NCBI GenBank assembly: GCA_963711635.1
Contig: CAVQEZ010000005.1
Coordinates: forward strand, 620,001-684,000
Source: CADEED01 sp963711635
Lineage (GTDB): Bacteria > Pseudomonadota > Gammaproteobacteria > Steroidobacterales > Steroidobacteraceae
Reading direction: 5' to 3'
Length of the DNA: 64,000 bases
The translations under genes and the position numbers were made by a program. Below, in pieces: positions 26,018 to 34,731 of this stretch. How positions within the stretch are numbered: the first letter of the stretch is position 1; the number at the start of each line of letters is the position of its first letter. The notes beneath the pieces were generated by a model. The model had not been told where the DNA came from. It worked only from the letters and a program-made list of their open reading frames with translations, and ran no database searches.

Positions 26018-27430
26018 TCAACGGCGCCGACCGCCGCCACCGCCGCGCGACATGCCGCCGCGGCTGCTGGACGAGCGCGCGCTCGCGCCGCTGCCACCGC
26101 CCCAGGCGCTGGACGAGCGTGACCCCGACCCTGACCCGCGCGACGAGGAGCCGCCGTAGTCACGACTCGAGCTCGAGCCACCGAAATCGCGGCTGGATGA
26201 GCTGCCGCCCATGTCGCGGTTCGAGGTGCCTGCGGTGTTGCGGCTTGAGCCGCCCATGTCACGCGTGCCGCCGGAGCCTCCGAGGTCGCGGGTGCCGGCG
26301 CTGGCTGAGCCGGCGTTGCGGGATCCGGCCGTGTCACGAGTGCCGACCTGATTTCCCGCCATGTCGCGCTGGTTGCCCACGCCCTCGCGCTGGATTTGCT
26401 GTCGTCCCTGGTCGGCGTGACCGCGATACTGCTCGCGCGACGCCGCGGCTTGCTGGTTGCTGCCGCGGTTGTACTTCTGCTGCGTGGCCGAATCCTTGTA
26501 ACCCACTCCCTTGCGATGCTCGGAGTTGTGCTGCCAGCTCTGCTTGGTGCCCGCGCTGTTGTTGCCGGCCCGGTTGGTGTTGCCGGCGCGATTGCCGCTG
26601 TTGTTGCTGTTGCGGTTGCGATCGCCCGTATTGATCTCGTTGCGATTGAAATTGTTCTGGCGGTTGATATCGATGTCGACGTCGTTGCCGCCCCAGTTGC
26701 AGTTGCCCCAGATGGCGCCGCCGACGATCACGCCCGCGGTGAACGACCAGAACATCGCGCCGCCGTAGTACGCCGGCGGGTAGTACGCATAGGGCGGGTA
26801 ATAAGGATAGGACCAGGCGCCATATACGACGGTGGGGTTGTACGACGGTACGTAGACCACTTCCGGATTCGGCGACTCGATGATGATGGTCTGCGGCGCA
26901 GGTGATCCGGCCGGTGCCGGTTCTTCCTTGACGGTGACTTCCTTGGTGCTCTTGAGATTGCCGGTTTCCTTGGCCTTGCCGCGCAGGATCTGCACGGCCT
27001 GCATGACTTCCTTCTGCTGGGCCAGGAAGGCGTCGCCGAGCTTCTGCGTCCAGTCGATCTTGTCGTTCATGTTCGCGAGCACGGTCGGGAATGCGCACAG
27101 CGACTTCACGCTGGGGTCCCAGGTCTCCTTTTGCACGGCCCCGGCGACGGCATCACCTTTGACTTCGGGGTGGGCCTTGGACCAGCGCGCGGCCTCGACG
27201 ATTTCCAGCGGATACGTCGACGCCATGAAGATCTGCGCGAGCAGGGCGTCGGGATAGAGCGCGATCGGCGCGACGATTGCCTCGAGCTCTTCTTTCTTGA
27301 ACGGCGGGGTCTTGTTGTTGGCTGCCGGCGCGGCGGCAGGCGCCGGGGCGGGCGTCTGGGCGTACAGCGAGGCTTCGCCGGCCAAGACGGTGACAATGAC
27401 GGTTCCGCAGATCACCAGCGCGCGTTTCAT
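26018..27430 (-). CDS. DUF3300 exported protein with low-complexity Ser/Arg/Gly tail
   Basis: The 470-residue product has a signal peptide (about 1-24, ending SLYAQ) and the DUF3300 core at about 45-200 (IVAPIALYPDALLAQIFMAS, YPLEIVEAARW, PNPEVVYVPSYNPTVVYG). Next come a Tyr/Pro-rich stretch with one hydrophobic segment (AMFWSFTAGVIVGGAIWG), an Asn/Arg-rich stretch and about 110 residues of SSSRDYGGSS-like repeats ending in GGGGGRRR. The tail is probably disordered and exposed at the cell surface or in the periplasm. Function is unknown; pairing with DUF2950 suggests a joint envelope role. Confidence 0.88.
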   Translation of the reverse strand: MKRALVICGTVIVTVLAGEASLYAQTPAPAPAAAPAANNKTPPFKKEELEAIVAPIALYPDALLAQIFMASTYPLEIVEAARWSKAHPEVKGDAVAGAVQKETWDPSVKSLCAFPTVLANMNDKIDWTQKLGDAFLAQQKEVMQAVQILRGKAKETGNLKSTKEVTVKEEPAPAGSPAPQTIIIESPNPEVVYVPSYNPTVVYGAWSYPYYPPYAYYPPAYYGGAMFWSFTAGVIVGGAIWGNCNWGGNDVDIDINRQNNFNRNEINTGDRNRNSNNSGNRAGNTNRAGNNSAGTKQSWQHNSEHRKGVGYKDSATQQKYNRGSNQQAAASREQYRGHADQGRQQIQREGVGNQRDMAGNQVGTRDTAGSRNAGSASAGTRDLGGSGGTRDMGGSSRNTAGTSNRDMGGSSSSRDFGGSSSSRDYGGSSSRGSGSGSRSSSAWGGGSGASARSSSSRGGMSRGGGGGRRR

Positions 27431-27559
27431 ATCCCCACCTTGCGGCCCGCCGGGCAGGCGAGTTCAGCTGCGATTCTGGAGGCGAGGCGCGCACCCCTGC
27501 TATTGACCAAAGTGCCTAGCGTCGGTAGACATCGACGGCTTCAAAAACGGGGGAGACTG

Positions 27560-29284
27560 ATGACCGGTACCGCGGTTTCGTTCGGGACATTGGATTGGGC
27601 TGTCGTCGGACTGTATTTCATCGCCAACACCGCCATCTGCGTCTGGGCCGCGATGAAGAAAGAAAAGGACACCGCGGACTACTTCCTCGCCAGCCGCAGC
27701 GCCGGCTGGTTCCTGATCGGGTCATCGATCTTCGCGTCCAACATCGGCGCCGAGCACCTCATCGGCCTGGCCGGTTCCGGTGCCAGCTCCGGCATGGCGT
27801 TTGCGCACTGGGAGCTGCACTCCTGGCTGGTGCTCATGCTGGGCTGGGTGTTCGCTCCTTTCTATCTGCGCGCCAATGTGTTCACCACGCCCGAGTTCCT
27901 CGAGCGGCGTTACACGCCCGGCACGCGCACGTTGCTTTCGGGCATCTTCCTGGCGAGCTACATCCTCACCAAGGCGTCGGTGACGATTTTCGCCGGCGCC
28001 TTCGCCATCCAGACCATTCTCGGTTACGAGACCATCAACCTGCCGCTGTTCGGTGAGGTCGACTTCTTCTGGTTCTCGGCCGCCTTCCTCGTGATCATCA
28101 CCGGCGTGTTCGTGATCGCCGGCGGCATGTTGTCGGTGCTGTGGACCGAGGCCATGCACGTGCCCGTGTTGTTAGCCGGCTCCGCGGTGTTGCTGGTCGT
28201 GGGCCTGAACGAAATCGGCGGCTGGGATGCGTTGCTCGCGGCCAACCCCGACAACCTGCATCTGTGGCGGCCGCTCTCGACCACCGAGGCCACGCAGGGA
28301 TTCCCGGGATTTCTGTTCGACCCCAGCGAGACACCGTGGCTGGGGGTGCTGCTGTGCTCGCCCATCATCGGCCTGTGGTACTGGTGCACGGATCAATACA
28401 TCGTGCAGCGCGTGCTGTCGGCGCGCGGACTCAAGCAGGCGCGCCAGGGCACGATCTTCGCGGCCTATCTGAAACTCGCGCCGGTATTCATCTTCCTGAT
28501 CCCCGGCATGATTGCCGTGGCGCTGTGGAAGCAGAAATATCCCGGCTTCGAGTCCATTGGCGACAACCCGCAGGGCGCCTTCCCGGTGCTGGTGTCGAAC
28601 CTGCTGCCCATCGGACTGCGCGGCCTGGTGCTCGCCGGCATGTTGTCGGCGCTGATGAGCGCGCTGGCATCGCTGTTCAATTCCACGGCCACCTTGTTCA
28701 CCGTGGATTTCTACAAGCGGCTGCGACCGCAATCCAGCGAGCAGCACCTGGTGCGCATCGGGCGCATCGCCACGGCTGCCGTCGTGGTCATCGGCATGAT
28801 CTGGATTCCCATCATGCAGTCCATGAGCAAGCAGCTGTACAGCTACCTGCAGCTGGTGCAGTCGCTGCTGGCGCCCGGCATCGCGGCCGTGTTCATGGCC
28901 GGCATCTTCTCGCGGCGCGTGACGCCGAAGTCGGGCTTCATCGGCCTCGCTTTCGGCTTCTCGCTGGGCATGCTCCGCCTGCTGTTGCAGGCCCTGCATC
29001 AGAGCGCCGGCATCGACTGGCCCGGGCTCATCCAGGACTTCGTCGACATCAACTGGCTGTACTTCAGCTTCCTGCTGTTCGTATTCACCTGCGTGGTGAT
29101 CGCCGTGGTCAGCAAGTTCACGCCACCGGCCTCGATCGAGCAGATCGCCGGGCTGACCTACAAGTCGGTTTCGGCCCAGCAGAACGCCGATGACCGCAGG
29201 ACATATGGTTTTTGGGAGGTCTTCCACACCTGCGTGATCCTCGGAATCGTGATCATCCGTGTACGTCTATTTCTGGTGAGGTAG
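27560..29284 (+). CDS. Sodium:solute symporter (SLC5/SSS family, SGLT-like)
   Basis: I start at 27560 (MTGTAVSFGTLDWAVVGLYF), with GGGGGAGACTG as ribosome site; the longer frame reads into the divergent DUF3300 gene. The 574-residue protein shows about 14 membrane helices. SRSAGWFLIGSSIFASNIGA and EHLIGLAGSGASSGMAFAHW are typical of the sugar-transporting SSS branch, and WYWCTDQYIVQRVLSAR is a family signature. It imports a sugar or related solute with Na+; the substrate cannot be told from sequence. It is divergent from the DUF3300 gene, with 129 bases between them to hold both promoters. Confidence 0.9.
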   Translation: MTGTAVSFGTLDWAVVGLYFIANTAICVWAAMKKEKDTADYFLASRSAGWFLIGSSIFASNIGAEHLIGLAGSGASSGMAFAHWELHSWLVLMLGWVFAPFYLRANVFTTPEFLERRYTPGTRTLLSGIFLASYILTKASVTIFAGAFAIQTILGYETINLPLFGEVDFFWFSAAFLVIITGVFVIAGGMLSVLWTEAMHVPVLLAGSAVLLVVGLNEIGGWDALLAANPDNLHLWRPLSTTEATQGFPGFLFDPSETPWLGVLLCSPIIGLWYWCTDQYIVQRVLSARGLKQARQGTIFAAYLKLAPVFIFLIPGMIAVALWKQKYPGFESIGDNPQGAFPVLVSNLLPIGLRGLVLAGMLSALMSALASLFNSTATLFTVDFYKRLRPQSSEQHLVRIGRIATAAVVVIGMIWIPIMQSMSKQLYSYLQLVQSLLAPGIAAVFMAGIFSRRVTPKSGFIGLAFGFSLGMLRLLLQALHQSAGIDWPGLIQDFVDINWLYFSFLLFVFTCVVIAVVSKFTPPASIEQIAGLTYKSVSAQQNADDRRTYGFWEVFHTCVILGIVIIRVRLFLVR

Positions 29285-29305
29285 CCCGGGGCAGGGGCCC
29301 CGGGC
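29284..29305 (+). terminator. Hairpin directly after the symporter stop
   Basis: GCCCGGGG-CAGGGG-CCCCGGGC forms a perfect 8-bp GC stem starting at the last base of the symporter stop codon. It is followed by ACGACAATAAATC with no U-run, so it may stop polymerase weakly or protect the 3' end. Confidence 0.55.
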
Positions 29306-29433
29306 ACGACAATAAATCGATCTTTGCCCAGTGCGTGCGCTGCGTCACAGTTGTTAGGACATAACGGTGGGACCTGACGCCTTCTGGTGACACTTCTATT
29401 CAGAATCGTAGGAATTCTGCTGGGAGTTGCATC

Positions 29434-29706
29434 TTGAGGCTACATAAGTCCATCGCGGCGTTCAGCGGGCTGATGCTCGCAGGCGGCGCCCTGGCTGCGG
29501 AAATGACCGACGAGGCGGTGCGTGAACGCATCGTGCACGACTCGGTCGCCGCGTATCCCGGCAATTGCCCGTGTCCCTACAACACCGATCGCGCCGGCCG
29601 CCGCTGTGGAGATCGCTCCGCGCACAGCAAGCCCGGTGGTGCCAAACCCATCTGTTACGCGCACGAAGTCTCGGACCAACAGGTCCGGGATTTTCGTCGC
29701 CACTAG
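29434..29706 (+). CDS. Small exported Cys-rich protein
   Basis: A TTG at 29434 with CTGGGAG upstream begins a 90-residue protein with a signal peptide (MRLHKSIAAFSGLMLAGGALA). The mature part contains NCPCPYNTDRAGRRCGDRSA and PGGAKPICYA, a compact CPCP...RCG...RS pattern that I recall from small uncharacterised periplasmic proteins with four Cys. No function is known. It lies 149 bases after the symporter. Confidence 0.7.
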   Translation: MRLHKSIAAFSGLMLAGGALAAEMTDEAVRERIVHDSVAAYPGNCPCPYNTDRAGRRCGDRSAHSKPGGAKPICYAHEVSDQQVRDFRRH

Positions 29707-29729
29707 TTTGAAACCGGAGCCCCCCCACC

Positions 29730-29990
29730 ATGACTCACTACTTTGTTGATAACCGCACCCAGCCCGACGGGGCACATGAAGTGCACGCCGTCGGTTGCAA
29801 GCGCATGGCGCCCGACAAGCAGTACCTCGGCGATTTCATGACCTGCGAACAGGCCGTGTTCGAAGCGCGCCAGGTGTACTGGCACATCGGCGGCTGCGCA
29901 CGTTGCATGGACGAGCTGACCGCGTCGGAGACCGCCCGACTGGCCCAGCTGGTATTCGAATTCAAGGCCGCCCGAGCCACCGGCACCTAA
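29730..29990 (+). CDS. Small cytoplasmic protein with Cys residues, unknown function
   Basis: The 86-residue product begins MTHYFVDNRTQPDGAHEVHA and contains AVGCKRMAP, FMTCEQAVFEARQVYW and GGCARCMDEL. The four Cys, three in the second half (one as CxxC), suggest a small metal-binding or redox fold. There is no signal peptide. It follows the Cys-rich exported protein after 23 bases, probably as one transcript. Confidence 0.65.
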   Translation: MTHYFVDNRTQPDGAHEVHAVGCKRMAPDKQYLGDFMTCEQAVFEARQVYWHIGGCARCMDELTASETARLAQLVFEFKAARATGT

Positions 29991-29994
29991 AGTT

Positions 29995-30022
29995 TTTGCA
30001 TTCCCGCCGGCTTCGGTATGAT
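29995..30022 (+). promoter_or_regulatory. Candidate sigma-70 promoter for tRNA-Pro
   Basis: TTTGCA (29995-30000) and TATGAT (30017-30022) are 16 bases apart, which would start transcription about 40 bases before the tRNA. Position and similarity to consensus are the only support. Confidence 0.45.
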
Positions 30023-30069
30023 GCGCACCCCCGCGGGCTACCCCGCCGCGGGAGCATCGGTTTCTCGGG

Positions 30070-30146
30070 CGGGACGTGGCGCAGTCTGGTAGCGCACTTG
30101 CATGGGGTGCAAGGGGTCCCGAGTTCAAATCTCGGCGTCCCGACCA
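30070..30146 (+). tRNA. tRNA-Pro (anticodon GGG)
   Basis: Acceptor CGGGACG pairs with CGTCCCG; anticodon stem CTTGC/GCAAG with loop ATGGGGT (GGG at 30104-30106); T arm TCCCGAGTTCAAATCTCGG; discriminator A and encoded CCA at 30144-30146. Confidence 0.96.
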
Positions 30147-30150
30147 ATCC

Positions 30151-30270
30151 TCAAGCAGCCGCGGCCGCGGCACCAAAGAAGAAAAACACGATCGCGATCT
30201 GAATCGCGCTGGCGATGATGCTGACGCCGATGGCGCGCCAGAACGTCGTGCCGAGAATCCCTGACAACAC
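30151..30270 (-). CDS. Possible 39-residue membrane peptide
   Basis: From a GTG at 30270 (or TTG at 30267) the frame reads VLSGILGTTFWRAIGVSIIA and then SAIQIAIVFFFFG and six Ala, ending 4 bases from the tRNA-Pro 3' end on the opposite strand. The single hydrophobic helix is convincing but there is no ribosome site and the start follows the preceding stop closely. It could be translated with the upstream gene or be chance. Confidence 0.3.
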   Translation of the reverse strand: MLSGILGTTFWRAIGVSIIASAIQIAIVFFFFGAAAAAA

Positions 30271-30274
30271 CGTG

Positions 30275-30597
30275 TTAGTTAGATGACTCCGGATCGAGCA
30301 CGCGCAGATCGAGGATGCTCGAGGCCTGGCGCACCATCTCGATCCCGCCCTTGCACTGGTAGTCGGTGCCGGGGCCGGTGAGAACATAGACCGCGCGCGA
30401 GTCATCGCCCTCGACCCAGCTGAGCGAATACAGCGGACTCGCCGTGAGCGAGCTCAAGAAGCTGGGATCGCGGGGATTCGAAACTTCCGAGTCGAGCTGA
30501 ACTTCAATGCGCGCCGTGCATCTGTCCTGGCGGCCGCGCTGATGGGCACCAGCAGCAGCACGCAGGCGAGGAGGGCGGCACGTTCGATGTGCTTCAG
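30275..30597 (-). pseudogene. Exported protein of unknown function, apparently frame-shifted
   Basis: The C-terminal frame reads QLDSEVSNPRDPSFLSS, PLYSLSWVEGDDSRAVYVLT, GPGTDYQCKGGIEMVRQASS and ends LDPESSN at 30275. This looks like a genuine small periplasmic protein. The matching signal peptide (KHIERAALLACVLLLVPISA, from about 30597) lies in another frame, and the switch falls near the Ala-Ala cleavage site around 30520. Its first codon would be CTG. Either one base is missing here or the gene is decayed. I do not recognise the family. Confidence 0.4.
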
Positions 30598-30697
30598 AAG
30601 CCGAGCCCGTGATTTATTGGCACGCGTTCATGTCTCAGCGCGCGGAGTATAGCCCCGACTTGCGCACTGCTCGATCGGACCAAATGCGGATGCCCAG

Positions 30698-31774
30698 TCA
30701 GCGCACCTGAATCACTTCGCCGGTGTCGACGGCACCGCGAGTCACGCGCACGCGCGTCATGCCCTGCACACGCTCGAAATCGCGAAACAGCGCGGGAATA
30801 CCCTCGCCATGCATGTCCGGCGCGTTCATGAGCTGAAAGTGCAGGTGCGGAAAGTTCGAGCTGCCGGAGTTGCCGAGCGCGGCGATGGCCTGTCCGCGGC
30901 GCACCTTGTCGCCGGCGCGCACGCGGGCGCTGTCCTGCTTGAGGTGGGCATATGCGCTGAATACGCCGTTGCCGTGATCGATCACGACGTAGTTGCCGAG
31001 CAGGGCATTGATGTCGGTCAGGCTGTCCTTGGGGTCGAAGCTTCGATCGTCGGGATGTTTCGATACCACCTTCGCAACCACGCCAGCCTCCACCGCGCGC
31101 ACCGGAAGGCCGAAGCCGAACCAGTCTTCGTTGTTCGTGGCATTCGGCTTGCTCAATTCATTGGCCTCATCGACCAGCACGAAATCGTACGAATACCGCA
31201 TGCCATTGCTGGCAAAGCCGAGCTCCTTGACCATCGGCAGCGAATAGTCCCAGCGGCGATGATGACCGAGGGCGTCGTGGCCGTCCCAGACGAAGATCCG
31301 GCCGCTGAGCGGCATGGCAACTACCGGCGCCAAGCGGCTCGAGATATTCGCCGTGAGATCGAGCACGCGCGGCGGCGCGTCTTCGGCCGGAGTGGAAAAC
31401 TCGAGATGCGCAGTCACGCGCGCCACGGTCACTCGCTGCGGCACCAGCGGGAAGGGATTGAAGTACAGCTTCTCCTCGCCGGCCTCGAGTTTTCGGTTCG
31501 GGATGGTCAGCAGGCTCGGCGACGTGCCGCTGCCGTTGATCTCTTTCCGAAGCAACAGGCCACCCTTGGCATCGAGGAAATCGATCTTCAGGTACTCCAG
31601 CGTCAGCGCCGCGCTCTCGTCGTTGCGCACGCGGATGTCGAAGTTGAAGGCCTGGCCCAGCTCGGTGGGCTCGGCGATCGGCTCGGTCGGGAGGATCTGG
31701 CCGGTGACGGCATTCGCGGCGGGAGCCGCGCCCAGCGCCAGGCAGGCGCAAAGCATTCGTAGCGATTGATTCAT
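30698..31774 (-). CDS. Exported M23-family (LytM-like) protein, first zinc ligand doubtful
   Basis: The 358-residue protein has a signal peptide (MNQSLRMLCACLALGAAPAANA), an N-terminal beta domain at about 25-150 and a C-terminal M23 domain: GNYVVIDHGNGVFSAYAHL, VRRGQAIAALGNSGSSNFPH and HLHFQL with the HxH zinc pair. The usual first motif HxxxD reads RYSYD here, so one zinc ligand is replaced. It may be a regulatory (EnvC/NlpD-like) non-catalytic member or use another ligand. Substrates of active relatives are peptidoglycan cross-bridges. Confidence 0.82.
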   Translation of the reverse strand: MNQSLRMLCACLALGAAPAANAVTGQILPTEPIAEPTELGQAFNFDIRVRNDESAALTLEYLKIDFLDAKGGLLLRKEINGSGTSPSLLTIPNRKLEAGEEKLYFNPFPLVPQRVTVARVTAHLEFSTPAEDAPPRVLDLTANISSRLAPVVAMPLSGRIFVWDGHDALGHHRRWDYSLPMVKELGFASNGMRYSYDFVLVDEANELSKPNATNNEDWFGFGLPVRAVEAGVVAKVVSKHPDDRSFDPKDSLTDINALLGNYVVIDHGNGVFSAYAHLKQDSARVRAGDKVRRGQAIAALGNSGSSNFPHLHFQLMNAPDMHGEGIPALFRDFERVQGMTRVRVTRGAVDTGEVIQVR

Positions 31775-31809
31775 CGCCTTGAGACTGGCGAGCGAGAACC
31801 CGGGTTGCG

Positions 31810-32922
31810 TCAGGCCAGAGGCAACCCGACGACGAACGTGGCGCCGCCACCCGTATTGCTGGCGCTGATCTGCCCCTTGTGCGCTTCAACGATGGAACGT
31901 GCTATCGAGAGACCCAATCCGATGCCGTCACTCTTGCTGGTCACGAAGGCATCGAAGACGCGCGGCAGGATTTCGGGCGGCACGCCCGGTCCGTTGTCGT
32001 GCACCGAGATCTCGGCCCCGCCATCGACGCGCCGGGTGCGCACGATCACCTCGCGATGGCCGTGTACTTCGTCCATGGCCTCCATGGCGTTCATGACCAG
32101 GTTGAGTACCACGTGCTGCAGTGACACGCGGTCGGCCATGAGCGTGGGCAATCCATCGGCGGCTTCCGTGCGCAGGTGCACGCGACGCCGCGCCGCGTCC
32201 GCGGCGACCAGGCGTACCACGCTGTTCACGACCTCGTTGAGATCCACGGGCTTGGGTTCCATCGGGCGCTTGCGTGCCAGGCCGCGCAGTCGATCGATGA
32301 TCTCCGCCGCCGAAGAACTGGCTTGCAGAATATCGCTGAGGATGTCGCCGAGCTCCCCACTGCCGCCGTTCGCCTGCCGCGCAACCTGGCGTGCGGCCAC
32401 TTCGGCATTCGCGGTGATGGCCACGAGCGGCTGCTGGATCTCATGCACGATGGACGCGGTGAGCTCGCCCACCAGGGCCAGGCGGCCGGCGTGTGCCAGC
32501 TCGAGCCGTGCCAGGGCGAGCTGCTTCTCCGCCTGCTTGAGCGCGGTGACGTCACGGCAGGTGCACAGCACGGTGCCGCCGCGAATCGACACGCGCTTCA
32601 GGTGGATGAGAATGGTGCGGTGAACGCCGCCCTTGGCGATGACTTCGCGCTCGACATTCTGGATTTCTCCGCGCGCGTTCAGATCGACGGGATCGAACAG
32701 GTCGCCACCGAGAAAAGTGCCGAGATTGCCCGTGGCGCGCACCTCGTCGGGTGAGAACCCGAAGATGTTGTCCACGTTGGGACAGACATAGGTGAATTCG
32801 CCGGCGTCGTTGGCCATGAACACCGCGTCGGAGATGTTGCTCAGCGTGGCGCGGTGCAATTCCTCCGATTCGCGCAGAGCTTCGAAGCTCTCTTGCCGGC
32901 CACCATTGTTAGGTCCGCCCAT
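31810..32922 (-). CDS. PAS-domain sensor histidine kinase
   Basis: The 370-residue soluble protein has a PAS domain at about 20-140 (LHRATLSNISDAVFMANDAG), a HisKA region with LTASIVHEIQQPLVAITANA (His near 170), and an HATPase domain with NLVMNAMEAM, DNGPGVPPEI and DGIGLGLSIARSIVEAH. The HEIQQPL form is typical of FixL/PAS-type kinases with two-component partners elsewhere. No response regulator lies beside it. Confidence 0.9.
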   Translation of the reverse strand: MGGPNNGGRQESFEALRESEELHRATLSNISDAVFMANDAGEFTYVCPNVDNIFGFSPDEVRATGNLGTFLGGDLFDPVDLNARGEIQNVEREVIAKGGVHRTILIHLKRVSIRGGTVLCTCRDVTALKQAEKQLALARLELAHAGRLALVGELTASIVHEIQQPLVAITANAEVAARQVARQANGGSGELGDILSDILQASSSAAEIIDRLRGLARKRPMEPKPVDLNEVVNSVVRLVAADAARRRVHLRTEAADGLPTLMADRVSLQHVVLNLVMNAMEAMDEVHGHREVIVRTRRVDGGAEISVHDNGPGVPPEILPRVFDAFVTSKSDGIGLGLSIARSIVEAHKGQISASNTGGGATFVVGLPLA

Positions 32923-33021
32923 CGCCTGTCCCCCTTCGACTGATCGAGAGACTGCGGCATCGATCGGAGATACTCAACAGCTGATATTGCGGGGCACCAT
33001 GATGGTGCCAAAACTCGATGA

Positions 33022-33614
33022 TCAGTCTCGAATGGGAGGGTAGTCGGTGCGGTTCACGTAGCCTTCCGATCCCTGCTCGGACACGACACGGGCCGGCACG
33101 CCCGCCACCGCCACGCCCGCCGGCACGTCGCGGGTGACGACGGCGTTGGCGCCGATCGCCGCGCCATCGCCCACATGAATGCGGCCGATGATCTTGGCGC
33201 CGGCGCCGATGAACACGTTGTTGCCGATCACGCGGCGCGCCGACGCGCGCGCCCCGGTTGGCCTTGCCGAGCGTGACGCCCTGCTGGATGTTGCAGTTGT
33301 CGCCGATCACGGCTCCGTGGTTTACGACAATTCCGCCGAAATGACCGATGTAGAGTCCCGCGCCGACCTTCGATTTCGCATGAAATCGAAATGCCGTAGC
33401 GCACGGTGTAGCGATACAGCATCAAGGCGGTGAACTGGCGGAAGCCGTAGCGCGCCCAGCGCGCCTCGCGCGCGTACATCGCGAGCCGCAACGCGACGGA
33501 GTAACGGAAGCCGGGCTCGAACCAGAAGTGCCGCCAGAAGGCGCGTTGGCTGATCACGCCCTTGTAGCGGTACAGGTCTGAAGCAATGAGGCTCTTGCAG
33601 CGTCGCCAGCTCAT
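33022..33614 (-). pseudogene. Serine acetyltransferase-like hexapeptide-repeat protein, two frame breaks
   Basis: Three consecutive frames together spell a complete left-handed beta-helix acyltransferase: MSWRRCKSLIASDLYRYKGV..., VGAGLYIGHFGGIVVNHGAV, IGDNCNIQQGVTLGKANRG and VIGNNVFIGAGAKIIG..., ending NRTDYPPIRD. The frame changes at one extra base near 33371 and another near 33232; removing both restores a single ORF of about 195 residues. Relatives are CysE-type serine O-acetyltransferases and WcaB-like polysaccharide acetyltransferases; the short N-terminal domain favours the latter. The start at 33614 is chosen because DLYRYKG begins the family match. The breaks may be sequence errors. 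Confidence 0.7.
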
Positions 33615-33848
33615 GCGCTCGCGGGCGGCGGGAGCCGCCGTTCCAACGGCAGGCAGTGATTGCGTGTTCACGCCGCATTGTCCTGAGTCAAGGGATCGCC
33701 TCACTGTCGGTGCACCGCCGATGGGCGCGTAGGTGTCCGCCTCATGGTTTCCCTCGGCAAGAAATTGCCGCGCTCAAATTTGCCCGCGCGGCGCCGATAC
33801 CGATGCAGGGCGGAGAGTGCCCGCGTTCAGTCCATCGGTCGGTTTCAA

Positions 33849-34718
33849 ATGTTCCAAATCCTCGGCTCCGTGATCGTGCTGGGTTGCGTCATGGGCGGCT
33901 TCGTGCTCGAAGGCGGGCACCTGCTTGCTCTGTGGCATCCCACGGAGATCCTCATCATCGTGGGCGCGGCTCTCGGCGCCTTCATGACCAGCAATCCGCC
34001 GAAGATTTCCAAGCTGGCGTTCAAGCAGGCGCTCACCATCCACAAGGGTCCGCGTTACGGACGCGAGGAGTACGTCACGCTGCTCAAGCTGATCTACGAC
34101 ATCCTCATGAAGGTGCGCAAGGAAGGTCTGCTGGCCATCGAACAGGACCTCGAGAAGCCCGAGGACAGCAAACTCTTTCAACAGTACCCGGTGGTGCTCG
34201 ACGATCACCACATGGTGGTGTTCATCACCGACTGCCTGCGCCTCATGGTGGGTGGCAACCTGGATCCGCACGAGCTCGAGAGCCTGCTCGAATACGAGCT
34301 GGAGACGCATCACAAGGAAGCGCACGAACCGGCGCATGCCGTGCAGAAAGTGGCCGATGCGCTGCCGGGCTTCGGCATCGTGGCCGCGGTGCTCGGCATC
34401 GTGAACACCATGTCGGCGCTGGAAGGCGCGGACACCGCGACCATCGGCCACAAGGTGGGCGCGGCGCTGGTGGGCACCTTCCTCGGCATCCTGGTTTCCT
34501 ATGGCTTCGTCGGCCCGATCTCCTCGGCCATGGAGTCCAAGGCCAACGACGAGAGCAAGGCCTTCGAAGTCGTGAAGATGGCGCTGGTGGCCAGCGTGCG
34601 CGGATATGCGCCTTCGGTGGCGGTGGAATTCGCGCGCAAGCTGCTGTTCAGCGACATCCGCCCGACCTTCGCGGATCTCGAGAACGAATTGAAAGGCAAG
34701 CCCAAGGCGGCCGCCTGA
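33849..34718 (+). CDS. motA: Flagellar motor stator protein MotA
   Basis: Starting at the ATG at 33849 gives 289 residues, the usual MotA length (MFQILGSVIVLGCVMGGFVL). Four membrane helices and the large cytoplasmic loop with charged residues that meet the rotor FliG are present (KPEDSKLFQQYP, RLMVGGNLDPHELE, DALPGFGIVAAVLGIVNTM). With MotB it forms the proton-driven stator. motB follows after 13 bases. No other flagellar gene is in the window. Confidence 0.95.
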   Translation: MFQILGSVIVLGCVMGGFVLEGGHLLALWHPTEILIIVGAALGAFMTSNPPKISKLAFKQALTIHKGPRYGREEYVTLLKLIYDILMKVRKEGLLAIEQDLEKPEDSKLFQQYPVVLDDHHMVVFITDCLRLMVGGNLDPHELESLLEYELETHHKEAHEPAHAVQKVADALPGFGIVAAVLGIVNTMSALEGADTATIGHKVGAALVGTFLGILVSYGFVGPISSAMESKANDESKAFEVVKMALVASVRGYAPSVAVEFARKLLFSDIRPTFADLENELKGKPKAAA

Positions 34719-34731
34719 TCCGGCGTTGACC

